Below, one piece after another: positions 41,458 through 53,137 of a stretch of DNA of 64,000 nucleotides. The translations under genes were made by a program, and so were the position numbers. Below the pieces are notes generated by a model, which made no database searches, had not been told where the DNA came from, and saw only the letters and a program-made list of their open reading frames with translations. Origin of the DNA: Tilletia caries (Eukaryota > Basidiomycota > Exobasidiomycetes > Tilletiales > Tilletiaceae). Numbering within the stretch: the first letter of the stretch is position 1; the number at the start of each line of letters is the position of its first letter. The stretch lies in the NCBI GenBank assembly GCA_032718865.1, contig JALUTQ010000037.1, positions 62,001 to 126,000 of the forward strand. The letters are read 5' to 3'.

Positions 41458-44400
41458 ATGCGAGCATCAGTTTCTTTCAACCTCGCATGCCTAGCAGCTG
41501 GCCTCCCGCCCGGGCAACTCACACACTACAAGGACAGCTGGATCCTGGACACTGGAGCATCGCACCACATGACGTGGTGTTCTGAGCTGTTTGGCGAATT
41601 GGAAAAGGGGGAGCATGGCGACGTCAGCTTGGCCGATGGAAGTACACTGCCCATCAAGGGCATCGGCTCGGTTGCACTCACTGTGCTCGGCAACGACAGG
41701 AAGAGGGTGTTGCGGCTGCGGGAGGTGCTGTGGGTCCCTGGACTCACGAGCAACCTGGTGGCGGTGATGCAGGCGATGGCGGGGGATGTGAAGATGGAGC
41801 TGGTGGCAGGAGGAATGTGGGTTGGACGGGAAGGAGACATGTCAGTTTGGGCACCACATCTGGTGGAGCGCGGCGGCTGCGTACTCACCACCGGTGAGCA
41901 CCGGGCGGCCACGGCGCAGGTCGCGCGGGCGGATGCGGGCGAGATGGGAGCTATGCTGATGCATGAGCGTCTCGCGCATCCGGCGCAGAAGGCGGCCGGG
42001 GTGATGTGGGACCTGGGGGCATGCAAGGGAATCAATGTCAGCAAGAACGCACTCATGTGGGCTAGCGCGGCCTGCGATTCGTGCAAACGGGCCAAGGGCA
42101 CTCGAGCGCCGTTTCCTATCTCCACGCGCACAGTCAAAAAGCGTCTTGCGCTGGTGTGTGTGGATGTGATCGGCCCGCTCGAGGAAGGCGCGGGGGACAA
42201 TGGGGAGAAGTACACACTCACCATTGTCGACGCTGCGACGAGAAAAGTGTGGGCCATACCCGTCGCCACGAAGGCGAACGCCTTGCCGGCGTTCATCGAG
42301 TGGGGGAAGCGGGTGCAGAACGAAACCGGGGAGATCCTCACCGTCGTCCGCTCCGACAACGGCAAGGAGTTTGTGAACCGGCAGTCCAAGCAGTGGGCCA
42401 AGGAGCTCGGCGTTTGGTGGGAGACGACAACGCCCTACACCAGCCAACAGAATGGTGTGGTGGAACGTTGGAATCGAACACTGCAAGATCGCATGCGAGC
42501 AATGTTGGTCAGCTCGGGCATAGGCAACGAATTCTGGCCGCACGCGATGCGTGCTGCGGCGTACGTACTCAACCGCACTCCGCGCCTGAAGGAACAAGGG
42601 CGCATTCCCCAGCGGGACTGGACGGGGCAGCCGGTGGACTTGTCGAACCTGCGAGTGTTCGGCTGTCTGTGCTGGCCGCTTGTTCAATCTGGTCAAAGGG
42701 AGGGGAAGCTGAGTGAGCGGCGCGTTCCAGCAATCTTCCTGGGCTACGGCGAATCTGTCAAGGGCTGGCTCGTGTACATACCCACCAAGTCCACTCATCG
42801 GAGGGGGTATAGTCGCGACGTGCTCTTCGATGAGCAGCGCCGGTACCAGGACGTTCCGGTGCCGAGGCAAACTGCGACGCTGGATGACATCCTGGATTGG
42901 CATGAGGAGTGGACATTGGTGGAAGAGAATAATGGATCAGCGGATACTGCGGGACCGGTGGGAGCTGGAATCAGGAACACTGAGGCCTCACCGGAGCAGG
43001 TGGCTGATGGAGGAAGAGACGGTGGTACTGAGCAGGTGGCTGTGGTGCCTGCCAGTGGTCCGCCGGATAGTGGTGGAGCCGAGCAGGTGGTGCCTGCTGG
43101 TGGTCCGCCGGATGGAGGAGAAAAGAAGGATGTTGCTGATGATGGGGATGAGGAGGCAATGCAGTCCAGTCTGCTCGAAGAACTGCTGCTTCGCGCACAG
43201 ATCGACGGGTTGCCTGATGCTGCATTTGCGGAAGAGGCAGTAGAGGAGATGATGAGCGAGCTGCAAGCGGGGACAAGTGGGGATCAACACACCGGATCAG
43301 CGCCAGACGTTGACCGACCTGGAGACGCAGACTCGGCGCTCCGAAAGGTTGCGAGCACAGCGGACAAAGGGCTACACGAAGATCGTGCGTGCCTTTGCTA
43401 TGGCTGCGCAGGGTGCTCTGCTGGTCGGGAAACGGACAAGCGCCGATGGTGTGCTGCTGGAACCATACAATCTCAGCGAGGCCAAGACACGGCCGGACTG
43501 GGAGAAGTGGTGGAAGGCAATGCAGTCGGAATACGACTCACTTATGTCCAAGGAGACGTGGAAGAAGATTCCGCGCAAGCTCGCACGACGCTTGATCCGA
43601 TGTCGCTGGGTGTTCAAGCTCAAGTTGGACGAGCTTGGTCGGGCACTGCGGTACAAGGCAAGGTTGGTGGCAATGGGCAATACGCAACGAGCAGGTATCG
43701 ATTACAAGGAAACGTTCTCACCTGTCGTTCGCATGGCAAGCCTCCGCATCCTCCTGGTCTTGGCAGTCCGGCTGGGCTGGGTCGTCCATCAATGCGACGT
43801 CGTCACTGCCTACCTCAATGGCATCCTCAAGGAGGAGGTCTTCATGCAGCAGCCTCCGGGCTTTGAAGACGGGACGGACGATGCTGTGCAGTTGCTGCGG
43901 TCGATGTATGGGTTGAAGCAGAGTGGGAGAGAGTGGAATGAAGTGTTAGTGGCGGCTCTCCGGAAGGCTGGGTTCGAACAACTCAAGTCGGAACCCTGCA
44001 TCTTCGTGCTCAATCCCAACGACCCGAAGCGGATCGTGGTACTGGCGGTGTATGTCGATGACATCCTGATCTTCACACCGAGCCAAGAGGAATGCGATCG
44101 CGTCAAAGCATTTCTGCGGGCGGAGTTCGAGATCACGGACAATGGACCCATTCATCATTTCCTAGGGGTGCAAGTTCAGCGCAACAAGGAGACTGGGGAC
44201 ATGAGGCTGAATCAGACCGCGTACGCCAAAGCAGCACTCCAGCGCTACGGAATGGAGGATGACAAAGGATCCGACTTACCCATGAACACTCCGGGTACTG
44301 TCGCGGCTGGCACTCCCATACAGATGGGAGATTACGCAGCGCGGGTTGGGAGCTTGATGTGGGAGGCGCAATGTACGCGGCCGGACATGAGCTACCCCGT

Positions 44401-44875
44401 GGGAGTTCTCGCACGCAAGATGGCGAACCCGGATGCCGAATCCACTGCAAATGTGCAGAAGGCTCTTCGTTATCTGAGCAAGACGGCGGGTCTGGGGCTG
44501 AGCTACTCACCTAGCTCAGATATCGTCCTCGAGGGCTATTCGGACGCCGATCATGGTGGCGATGGGCCGACCATGCGAAGCACAACCGGCTACGTGTTCC
44601 TCGTCCACGGCTGTCCCGTTTCGTGGCGGTCACAGCTACAACGGACCGTGGCGGGATCTACGACCGAGTCGGAGTACATGACGTTGTACGAGACTGCAAG
44701 AGAAGCGCTCTGGATCAGAAATTTCCTTTCAGAACTTTGCATGGAACAGAAGGAGCCTACTCCGCTCTACTGCGACAACACGGCAGCCGAGAAGATTGCC
44801 AGCAATCCGGCTGCGTTCGGGAAGAGCAAGAGCTTTGACCTTAAGTACCATTTCACCCGAGAACGCGACAGGTCG
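41458..44875 (+). pseudogene. Copia-1 pol: protease, integrase, reverse transcriptase, RNase H
   Basis: The protease motif is WILDTGASHHM at 41540. A pre-integrase zinc site (HERLAHP ... CDSCKRAKG) follows, then the integrase triad in VCVDVIGPL, VVRSDNGKEF and SQQNGVVERWNRT. The frame is lost at about 43270-43330 and continues in the +1 frame with WVFKLKLDELGRALRYKARL, the catalytic AVYVDDILIF, and RNase H (GYSDADHGGD, TTESEYM, LYCDNTAAEKI). The sequence departs from the family after DLKYHFTRER (44870): the KxVGTxxQxADxxTK end and the 3' LTR are missing. Order protease-integrase-RT-RNase H fixes it as Ty1-copia. The rest of the frame belongs to the neighbouring Harbinger gene. Confidence 0.9.
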
Positions 44876-45406
44876 CTCGAGCACTACTCGCGCCTGAACG
44901 TCCTTTGCGCGAAGTCTACGGCCACGGGTGGCCCCGCCCGAGACGGCAACGGCAAGCGCAAGGCGGCCTCAGGTGCGAAGGAAGGAAATGAAAACGGCGT
45001 TGAGAATGATGAAGACGGAACTGAGAGCGGTGAAAGTGACTCGGATGTTCGTTGATGCTTCTTGCCTAACCTTACCTTTGCCTTGTTCTGATCTTTCGAA
45101 TTCTTATTTTTACATTCTCAGACCCATATCACACCCTCTCGCAAGCGCAAACGCGCTTCGGCCGTCGGGGCGATGGACAAGATCGCGGCTGCGCTTGACG
45201 GGTTTGGCAAGACAGCCGAAGATAACCTCCTCGCCGCGCTGGACGAGCTTCTCGAGCGCGACGGTGAGGCGTTCGATGTCGACGAGCTGTCTCGATTAGG
45301 CATGGCAATGTCGGAAGTTCCCAGCCGCGTCACAGTCTACCGGTCCTTCGTTGCACGCGAGGAGCTGCGCCGTAGCTTCTTGCGCAAGCTACTTGAGCAG
45401 TCCTGA
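44876..45406 (+). CDS. Harbinger second protein (Myb-like partner), C-terminal part
   Basis: The frame continues from Copia-1 RNase H into SLEHYSRLNVLCAKSTATGG, an acidic Lys/Glu/Asp-rich stretch, then a GTTCGT donor at 45047 and a 75-base intron with CTAAC branch (acceptor 45121). Exon 2 reads THITPSRKRKRASAVGAMDK, IAAALDGFGKTAEDNLLAAL to a stop at 45404. The nuclear-localisation cluster and the helical tail fit the C-terminus of the trihelix/Myb-like protein that PIF/Harbinger elements encode beside the transposase. It converges with the transposase gene 115 bases away. The DNA-binding N-terminus is missing, replaced by Copia-1. The identification depends on this context. Confidence 0.5.
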
Positions 45407-46151
45407 TCGTTTCGGTCTCTGTTCTTTTTCATACATGAAATTCTATGCTCTCAATTCTCCTCTTTCAGCGCTTGTATCATGAATAGATCAATGCCTGCTT
45501 GGGTGTGCATTTCTATAAGACTACAAGCTAGCAGAGTTCCACATCTTCTTCGCAACGCGATCGCGGTAGGCAGCAGCTGCCTTCCCTTCCTTCGTGGTCT
45601 CCGCCCTTGACAGTCCCGATCTTGCGTCGCCCTCGTCGTTCTCATCGCCGGCATCGGCCCCCGCCACAACCGGGAGAGGGTCGATGTCGTTGAGCGGGTC
45701 TGTACGTCGAATGATGTTATGGACGACGGCGAGGGCGGGGAACACGTCGGCCTGCGTCTGAAGGTCAAAGTGGCAGCCAGTAATGAGTATCTTGAACCTA
45801 GCTTGTACGACGCCAAAGATCCGTTCTAACACGCTGCGAGCACCAGCATGTCTTCGATTGTACACTTCTTTTGCATTTCGTGGTCTAAGAAAGATGATGA
45901 ATGTCACTTGTCAGCGTGAACAGCAGAACAGGAGACTGGAGAGACACGATGATCGAGATGAGCTACGTACCTCCGCGTATCTGTTGCATACTTCCTCAAA
46001 TGATAGCGTACGCCGCGGTATGGAGTCAGTAGTTTGTCGCTGAATCCAAATCCGGCGTCGCCAAGGAGTTGTTTTCCCTTCGCGAGATGTAGGCCTCCCT
46101 CCAAAGCCCTGGCCCAAAGGAAGCTGTCCGAAGTGCTACCTTCCCACCCGC

Positions 46152-47181
46152 TAAGGCTGGCATGCGGAGTAAATGTACGGAGTTTTACTCCGCACTGGCG
46201 GAGTAACTAACTTTTTGGCAAAGTGCGGAGTACTCCGCAGTTGCTTTCAGCGAAATGAGGTAAAGTGCGGAGTACTCCGTCACTCCGCAGATTTTTGCTG
46301 GCTCCTCCGCGGTTACTCCCTACTCCGCCACTGCGGAGGAAGATTTTCAGAAAGTTCCTCCCTACTCCGCACTCCGCAAAAAAAGTCTCATTTTGCTGCG
46401 GAGTACTCCGCAACGAAGAATCCATTGGCGGAGTGAATTTTTTTTACTCCGCAAGTGCGGAGTTTTGCGGAGTGGAATTCAGAAACTATGAACATATGGA
46501 AGAAGAAGCTCTAGTCACTGCTCCCCGTCCTCCTGTGGCGTCACCTTCCGCTTCTTGCGCGCCCGGTCCGCTTCAAGCTTGCGCTTGCGCTTCTTTTTTT
46601 CACCTTGGCCGCCTCCTTGACCTCTTGCTCGCGCTCCAGAATGTCCGTCAGCAGTGTTGTGGGAACCCAGTCGTCTAGGAACCATTGGCCAACAGCAACG
46701 ACCTTGACGAGTTTGCGTGCCCTCATGCTGTGCCTGAGGGAGGTCACGTTGCGCCCAGCGCGAGAGAAGGGGCATATCACGTGAGACTTTTCTTTGCCCG
46801 TGAGAAAGTGATGCGCGCTGTGGAGGCCACAAAAGTCAAAACGGGAAAAAATGAAATTCCAAAAGTGCGGAGTAAGCGGAGTACTCCGCATTTTTGGCGG
46901 TCCGAACAACTTTACTCCCTACTCCGCACTGGTGGAGGAACATTCCGGCGAGCTTCCTCCGTCCTCCGCACAATTTTGGGGGAATTTGAAGCGGAGTACT
47001 CCGCAGATTTTGGTGAAATTCCCCAAGTTATGCGGAGTACTCCGCGGAGTTTTTGGCCCCTCCGCAGTCACTCCGTACTTTTTGCGGAGTGCTGTGCGGA
47101 GTAAAAATGCGGAGTAAAACATAAAAAATTGCGGAGTACTCCGCAAAAGTGTAAAATGAGTTACTCCGCATGCCAGCCTTA
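46152..47181. mobile_element. Non-autonomous hAT element D (GCGGAGTACTCCGC words)
   Basis: Perfect 21-bp terminal inverted repeats begin TAAGGCTGGCATGCGGAGTA (46152-46172 and 47161-47181). The 8-bp target CCACCCGC is duplicated exactly (46144-46151 and 47182-47189). Removing the element and one copy restores the Harbinger frame. Outside a central 330-base unique segment, the element is packed with the 14-bp palindrome GCGGAGTACTCCGC (at least six exact copies) and half-words. The central segment encodes the end of a hAT transposase on the minus strand. Confidence 0.92.
46515..46795 (-). pseudogene. hAT transposase C-terminal (dimerisation) remnant inside element D
   Basis: The minus strand reads PFSRAGRNVTSLRHSMRARK, LVKVVAVGQWFLDDW, the (R)FS.AG..V...R..L..........W block of the hAT C-terminal dimerisation domain, then a Glu/Lys-rich helix. 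At an A7 run (46594-46600) the frame shifts; one extra A continues as a basic tail (RKRKLEADRARKKRKVTPQE) to TGA. The rest of the transposase is absent. It identifies the word-rich elements as hAT deletion derivatives. RFS-type motif loss (C in place of R before P) is visible. Confidence 0.6.
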
Positions 47182-47961
47182 CCACCCGCTGAGCAAGTAT
47201 GTAAAGCACATGTCGAAATCGCAAGCGGCGAGGACGTTGAACGATGTCCAGCCCTTGCGATTCCAGAACCTGTAACGCTCCTCGGCGGGCGCATAAGCGC
47301 GGACGTGGGAGCCGTCGATAGCGCCCACGACCGCTTTGAAGAAGGGGAACAGGCGTGGGTTCTCCGAATTCGTGTAGTGGAGAGGAGTGACAGCGGTGGG
47401 CAAAGAGATGTGTTGATTGTATATTGAGGGCTCAACAAGAGCAGCGACAATTGATCGGAAAGCACTGCAGGAGTTGTAGAGATTGTATCAGCCTGGGAGG
47501 TGTGAAAGAGAGACACGAAAATTAGACCAATAGACGTACGAGCTGATGGAACCTGGGCTACGCCCGAATACGTCCCCGGCCTGGCGGCAAGAGGCATAGT
47601 AGCGGCAGACGTATAGGAAGATGCTGATGCGTTCCCGAATGGACATTGCATCATCACGCCAACTAAGCTCCGCCAGGCCGGGTGCGTCGCGAAGAGCTTG
47701 CTCGATAGCATTGAACGTTCCAGGAGAGACTCCAAGAATGTCTCTGCCTGTCGTTCCCTCTTGCCTCAACCATCTCTGCACTTTGGTGAGCCCTCGTCCT
47801 GGCCTGGCGTGGCCACGCTTCCTGTCAATGAAGCGAGCACCGTATAAGGCCGCGGCCAGGCCGACGAGGACGAGGACTTTGTGTCGGGAAGAGCAGTTTT
47901 TTTGCTGATTAGAGGACCGCATCTTTGGGCACGACGAGGGAGATGAAGCAGGAGCGAGCAC

Positions 47962-48808
47962 AGGCCACAGACAGAAGCGACGAGCAGGACCGACGGGACG
48001 GGAACGGCGGAACGAGCCCGGCAGAGCGCAGAGAAGAGAACTGAGAGGAGCAAAAAATCTGTTAAATGTAGTAACATAAGTGAAAAGTCAGCGTGAACGA
48101 TCATCATCAGCAGTAGAGCCCAAAAACGATCAAATCATGCTCACCGCACCGATGTCGACCCGAACCAAGGCGCGCTACGGTACGGTATTGAAGCTGTATG
48201 ACTGTATGAGTATGCATGAAAAGAAATCATAATAATGGTAGAAGTAAGAAGTGTCAACTGTAAGCGAGACTCAAGGCATGTGAGAGGGAAACACGACGAC
48301 ATGATACCACTGACCGTGTCTGCCTTGGATAGTGGCAGTATTGCTGCCTGCTGATTCTACACAAACGAAGAAAGAGGGAAATCTGGATTGAAGAAATGTA
48401 TGATGAGGTCAACATAACGTCGGTCGTCGCTGACGTGAAGTATGCAGGCCTACTCACTGCTCACAATGGCCAAGGCAATGTGCGAAACGCGCCAGAAAAG
48501 AAGCGGAGAGAGCGAATTTTGATTACTTTATGTGTATTGTGTGGTCTGTGAAATAACGCAAAGAAAGAGAATTGAGAGTCAGAGTTTATGGGTGACAGAG
48601 TCACAGAGAGAGGAAGACAAAAATGAGAGTGGGACGGGTGCTACTCACCAGACAGCGGACAACACGACGGGAACCGGGCGACAGGGCGACCGACCGAAGG
48701 TGGAAAGCGTTATATGCTGTATTCAGAAGTAAGATCAGAGAAATTCGAGAGTCAGCGATGGTTAGAAAAAAAATGGCATAGCTTCGGGGTAGTCCTCGTG
48801 CTACCCAC
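47962..48808. other. 5' flank of the Harbinger transposase; no gene
   Basis: No supportable coding region. Purine-rich words (GAGAGAG, AGAAGAG) recur. The Harbinger terminal repeats were not located. Confidence 0.4.
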
Positions 48809-49454
48809 CAGTGTTTCGACATACTACATACTGTATCCTGTCGCAGTATACTGTTGCAGTACTACTTTTTGCAAAAACATACTGTATCCTGTCGGAAAAT
48901 CTGGGCGGTTTCAAAAAAGGTAATGTATCCTGTTTGGATCCTCCGGCGCGGTCCTCCAGTATACTGCAGTATGTAAAAGGAGCGCGATGCCGTAAACCTC
49001 CTTTTTGTATGCTGCAGCATACTTGAAGGATACTGGCTCGAGCTACTGCAGTATACTGGAACTATCCTGCAGTATCTTTCGTGACATATTTTTCCTGTAA
49101 AATGTGATGTGGACATACTGCAGTAGTACTGCGAGAACGGTGCTGCAGTATACTGGAACTGTCCTGCAGTATTTTTTCGGACACATCGTCCTGTAAAGTA
49201 TGATGTGGACATACTGCAGTACTACGCTTCGTATACTTGAATAATGTTTTCTTTGACAAGTACTACTGCAGTACTACTGCAGTATAATGTAAGTACACGA
49301 AAATTTGCCAGTATGTCGCCAGTATACTTGAAGGAAACAGTACTACTTTTTCCATACTGTCGCAGTACTCAGACCTTCCGGACCAAAAACATACTGTATA
49401 CTGTAGTATGTTTTGAAAATAATTCTGGTCCTTCAAGTATACTTCGAAACACTG
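48809..49454. mobile_element. Non-autonomous hAT element E (TACTGCAGTA words)
   Basis: Inverted ends CAGTGTTTCGA (48809-48819 and 49444-49454) are flanked by a perfect 8-bp duplication CTACCCAC (48801-48808 and 49455-49462). The 646-bp interior is dominated by the palindrome TACTGCAGTA, by GTATACT and by TATCCTG words. No coding sequence is present. A related fragment lies near 37050-37160. Confidence 0.9.
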
Positions 49455-49998
49455 CTACCCACCGAAAGACGCGACCGGGCGACCGAAAGGCGCAGACAGC
49501 AAGCGTTGATCTCTCTCTTGCAAGCTGCAAATGGAAAGAGAGAAGAGGGACAGTGTGTAAGGCGTCAGTAAAGTTCTGGGACAGAGAGAGGGAGCAAGCT
49601 GGGAGCGAGACAAGAGGCTGAATCATTGGAAGCATACTTTACTCACTGCTGATGTCGAAGACAATACCCAGCAGAGCAGCGTCTCCTCCACCAGCTGGAT
49701 CCAGAGATGAGGAAGCAACAGAGGGGCACAGGACGGAAGTGCTTGACACTTGCGCACTGTGGGAGTCGAGACATAGCATTCAGTGCAAGAAGAGATAGCG
49801 ACAGACATGAGACGATGACTGCAACTCACAAAACACAATGTTAACTGGCGCCAGCAGTAGCCACGACTCTTGAGAACGCGCAGCTGCGAATAAGATGAGA
49901 GAGAAAAGGAGAAGAGGAAGCAGCTGATGCGGCGAGGTGTAGAAGTAGCAAAAACGCGTAAATTCCGGCGAAGTCCTCCAGGAAGAGTCCGTGCTTTT
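49455..49998. other. No gene recognised
   Basis: Unremarkable sequence between hAT element E and the truncated 3' end of the Gypsy element. Confidence 0.45.
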
Positions 49999-52900
49999 TT
50001 AAGATCGAAAATTCCACAAAAGTGAGCTCCGCGCTCCGCCTCCGGCGGAGCCCTCCGTCGGAGGAGTGCGGAGTCCGCAAAACCCCAGCTCCGCGTCAAC
50101 TCCGGAGACAACCTTAGCCAGGAGGTCAGAACGATCTTTCACTTGGCTCCAGTCGAAAAACTGCAAAGTAACAGAGTCGTGGTCGATTGGCAGCACCGGA
50201 GAGTATCCGTAGACGAGCTCGAAGGGTGAGAATCCGGTTGTTCGTCTTGTTGTAATCCGGTCGGCCCACAGGATACTGGGAAGGTATAGGAACGTCCTCG
50301 CTCTGTCATCATACGCTGCTTTGAGTAAACCGTCGACGATTGGTGCATGGCCCCGTTCCAAGATCGCGTTCCCTTGAGGATGGCTTGGCGTAACCTTTGC
50401 GTGTCGTATCCCTAGCTTGTGAAGGAGTGCCATTGTTTCCGCGGAGTTTTCTGGCCCGTTGTCGGTAAGGATCTGCCGTACGATTGGTCCACATCGTGTC
50501 AAGATCTCGTCTTCAATGAAGTTGGCCACTGAGCTCGCAAGTTTGTTGGGTAAGTCCCGTCCTTCAATCCAGCCCGTGAGAAGACACCTGGCCAGGACCA
50601 GGTATCGTCGCTCTCCCGTGTTGACACCGGTGTCGACGAAATCGAGCGCGAATGTTTCGAAGACGCCTGAAATCGTTGCATGCCTTTGGGCTTCCATCTC
50701 CTTGTCCCTGCTCCGTAGCTGGCACACGGAGCAACTGCGTACGTGTTCCCCATAGTCCCGCTTTAGTCCTTCCCATCAGACTCGTTGGAGCAACAACGCC
50801 GTCATAGCGTCTCGTCCCCGATGTCTCTGTTGCTCGTGGACCGCCACGCATGCCTTGAGGCGGTCCTTCTTCGTTCCGAGGACCAGTAGTGGTAGATGGC
50901 CGATGTTTCTTCGGAACAGGCGTCCTCGCTCAACGAAGAACTTTGGTACATTCGTCTTGATCCACTTCCGTTCGGACTTCGATAGTGTTTTGAGGTCGGA
51001 GTGTGTTCTTCCGGTGTCCAACCAAAGGCCGAGCTGTCGCAGATTTCCTTCGTAAGCCTGCTCGTTGAATGATTCGGTTGAACTTCCTTCGCTCTCATGA
51101 GGTTCCAATTCGTGTGTTGAGAAAGAGATCGTTGCGGTCGGCCTAATGTGATGATCATCCGGGTCGTCCTCGGCGGCCTCGGCGTTGTTGAAGTTGGTTC
51201 GCAGCAGACCGTCCGGGACCACGTGTAGCTTGTCAGCGATATGTTGAATGCTGAATTCGAATGTCTTGAGGTAGGGTATCCATCGAATCATCGCTGCGTT
51301 ACCGATGTCTGGGCTATTGATCATGTATTTGAGGCTTAGCACATCGACCTCGAGCACGAATCTGGAACCGAGTAAATGGTACCTCAGTTTTCGTACTGGG
51401 CTGGCTGTATCGTTCCTCCACGTCCGTCATTCCGATTGAGTCGTACAGCACGATCTTCCTTCCTGTCGGTTTAGGGAATTCTTGTGTGAGGACGTATCCG
51501 ACGGCGATCGTGGAAGAGTCGACGGAGAGGATGATGTCGGCATCGGAGGTGTAGTCGATGACCGAAAGGTATGGGGCCCCCTTTGCTGCGAGTTTGAGTG
51601 CATCCATGGCTTGCTGGCTTCTGTGGTCCACTTCCATCGTTTGCCGACGAGTTTCCGAAGCGGTTCATCGATCACTGCGAAGTTCTTGATGAATGATCTC
51701 ACGAAGTTGGCGATGCCCAGGAATCCTCGTAACGATGTCTGGGAGCGACATGGGTTCTCCCACAGTTGAAGCTTCTCGATTTTGGCCGGGTTGGCTCGCT
51801 TCCCGTGAAATGATACTCGAACGCCCGTGATCTCCAGCTCGTTCGTGATGACGATTAACTTGGCCCCGGAAACCGCGAGGTTGGCGTGCTCGATCCGATA
51901 CAGGAATCGTTCCAGGGTCGTCGCGTATTCAAAGACCCATCGTCGGATGTTGGTCCCAGGCAATGTTTCGTGGTTGTAGTACGATCGAAGCCCCTTCACC
52001 CCGAAGTCATCTACGAAGGGCACCACGTTCTCAGAGGCAAAATAGGCGAATGTCCCCCAGACATCTTCGCTCACTCGGCTGTCAGACCTTTGCCCGATAA
52101 CTACCTTGTCCCACAAGCCTGTAAATAATATCCACTTGCCCTGCAACCGTCATCCGGTGAACCTGGAAAAAGCTCTAGTATATCCACCGTTCCTCCTTTA
52201 AGGACACTCTCTACCCGACACAGACCCCAAACCGAAAGTTTCCTAGACTCTTAGCTTGGGGTTTTAGAACATATTTCCACTAGCACATCATCAACAATTC
52301 CTTGCAGACGTGTATTTTTTTTTCAGGAAGTATCTCTCCAAACCCGGACGTCTCCACATCTTCTTATTCGTTTTGTTGGTGCTTTCTGCTCCCAAAAGAT
52401 GAGCCTGAACGGAAATGTTTTGATGGTGCTGGGGCCTTTTCGTCGCAGATGTGCTGAAGTAATAATTGGTAATTATTTCCGGCAATCTTTCCAAAATTCA
52501 GCTTTAACTTTGACCTCTTAACTGGGGAGCGGATGTCTTTGGAGGAGGAACAGTGGTGCCGCACAGGATCAACGGATGTCTGGCTTAAAGGATCAACGGA
52601 AATTTGCCCGAGTGAGCGAACAGGTCATGAGGAAAATCCACTAACTTGCTTCTCAGAGATGTCATCCTCACCAATATGGTCGCTGATTCGTTGAGCAACG
52701 GCTGGGGAGTTGATGCCTCCTTGTGGCAGCCCTGTCTTCTGTAGGAGACCTAAGGGGGTTCGGATTACCATTAAGAGTCTTGAGTCTGGGTATAGCTTGA
52801 TCTGATCGAAGAACGACATCAAGTCTCCGAGTCCGTAGCAGACTCGACCCACGAATCCGTCCACGTAGTCCGGAAGGTAAGGAGGGATGTTTGCTTCTCG

Positions 52901-53098
52901 AATGGTATAGGCGTTGGCGCTCCTCATGTCGATAATCAGCCGGAGCGAACCATCCTTCTTTTTGACGAAGAAGTGCGATGAAACATAAGGACTTGATGAG
53001 TACTCAAGGTCTCCGTCCCGGATTTGCTCTTTGAGGAGTTCGATTGCTTTGCCTCGGTCCGCTTTCGAGTAGGGAGGTGCTGTAAGAAGTTTGTACAA
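49999..53098 (-). pseudogene. Ty3/Gypsy pol remnant: reverse transcriptase, RNase H, integrase
   Basis: From 53098: RT N-terminal fingers (YSKADRGKAIELLKEQIRDG, SSHFFVKKKDGSLRLIIDMR, GLPQGGINSPAVAQRISDH). After an interruption (52150-52620) come VPFVDDFGVKGL (the YxDD position), LRGFLGIANFVRSFIKNFA and RNase H (DADIILSVDSSTIAVGYVL, DKLHVVPDGLLRTNF). Integrase follows with HEQQRHRGRDAM ... RSCSVCQLRSR (HHCC zinc site), ALDFVDTG, ILTDNGPENSAETM and PSHPQGNAILERGHAP. The order RT-RNase H-integrase is that of Gypsy. At least three frameshifts and one TGA (about 50781) inside the zinc region occur. Gag, protease and LTRs are missing; a CTCCG cluster cuts the 3' end at 50030-50100. Confidence 0.85.
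52150..52620. mobile_element. Unclassified 470-bp insertion within the Gypsy reverse transcriptase
   Basis: Sequence between the two RT blocks has no RT homology. It contains an imperfect hairpin (GACCCCAAACC ... CTTGGGGTTT, 52224-52266). Exact ends and a target duplication were not resolved. Confidence 0.4.
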
Positions 53099-53137
53099 AG
53101 ATACTATGTTACTATGATGATTTCAGTCGGATGGTTC

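Larger units (their letters stand above)
45521..47961 (-). pseudogene. PIF/Harbinger transposase, three exons, split by hAT element D
   Basis: Exon 1 (47961-47540) holds SIRERISIFLYVCRYYASC and a helix-turn-helix-like QAGDVFGRSPGSIS. Intron 47539-47465 joins in phase 2 to AFRSIVAALVEP. Exon 2 carries FKAVVGAIDGSHV (first Asp), NRKGWTSFNVLAACDFDMCF and TYLLSGW, where a 1030-bp hAT element plus an 8-bp duplication intrude. The frame resumes exactly with EGSTSDSFLWARALEGG (second Asp), GDAGFGFSDKLLTPYRGVRY. Intron 45970-45885 joins to PRNAKEVYNRRHAGARSVLE (third residue Glu) and RIFGVVQARFKIL. The DDE_Tnp_4 triad is complete apart from the insertion, so this was recently an intact transposase. 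The start ATG or a slightly later one is uncertain. Confidence 0.85.

Noticed and set aside
46152..49454. CRISPR-like repeat arrays
   Set aside because: Words are palindromic, unevenly spaced, in both orientations and in a eukaryotic setting with transposon ends; no spacers of constant length.
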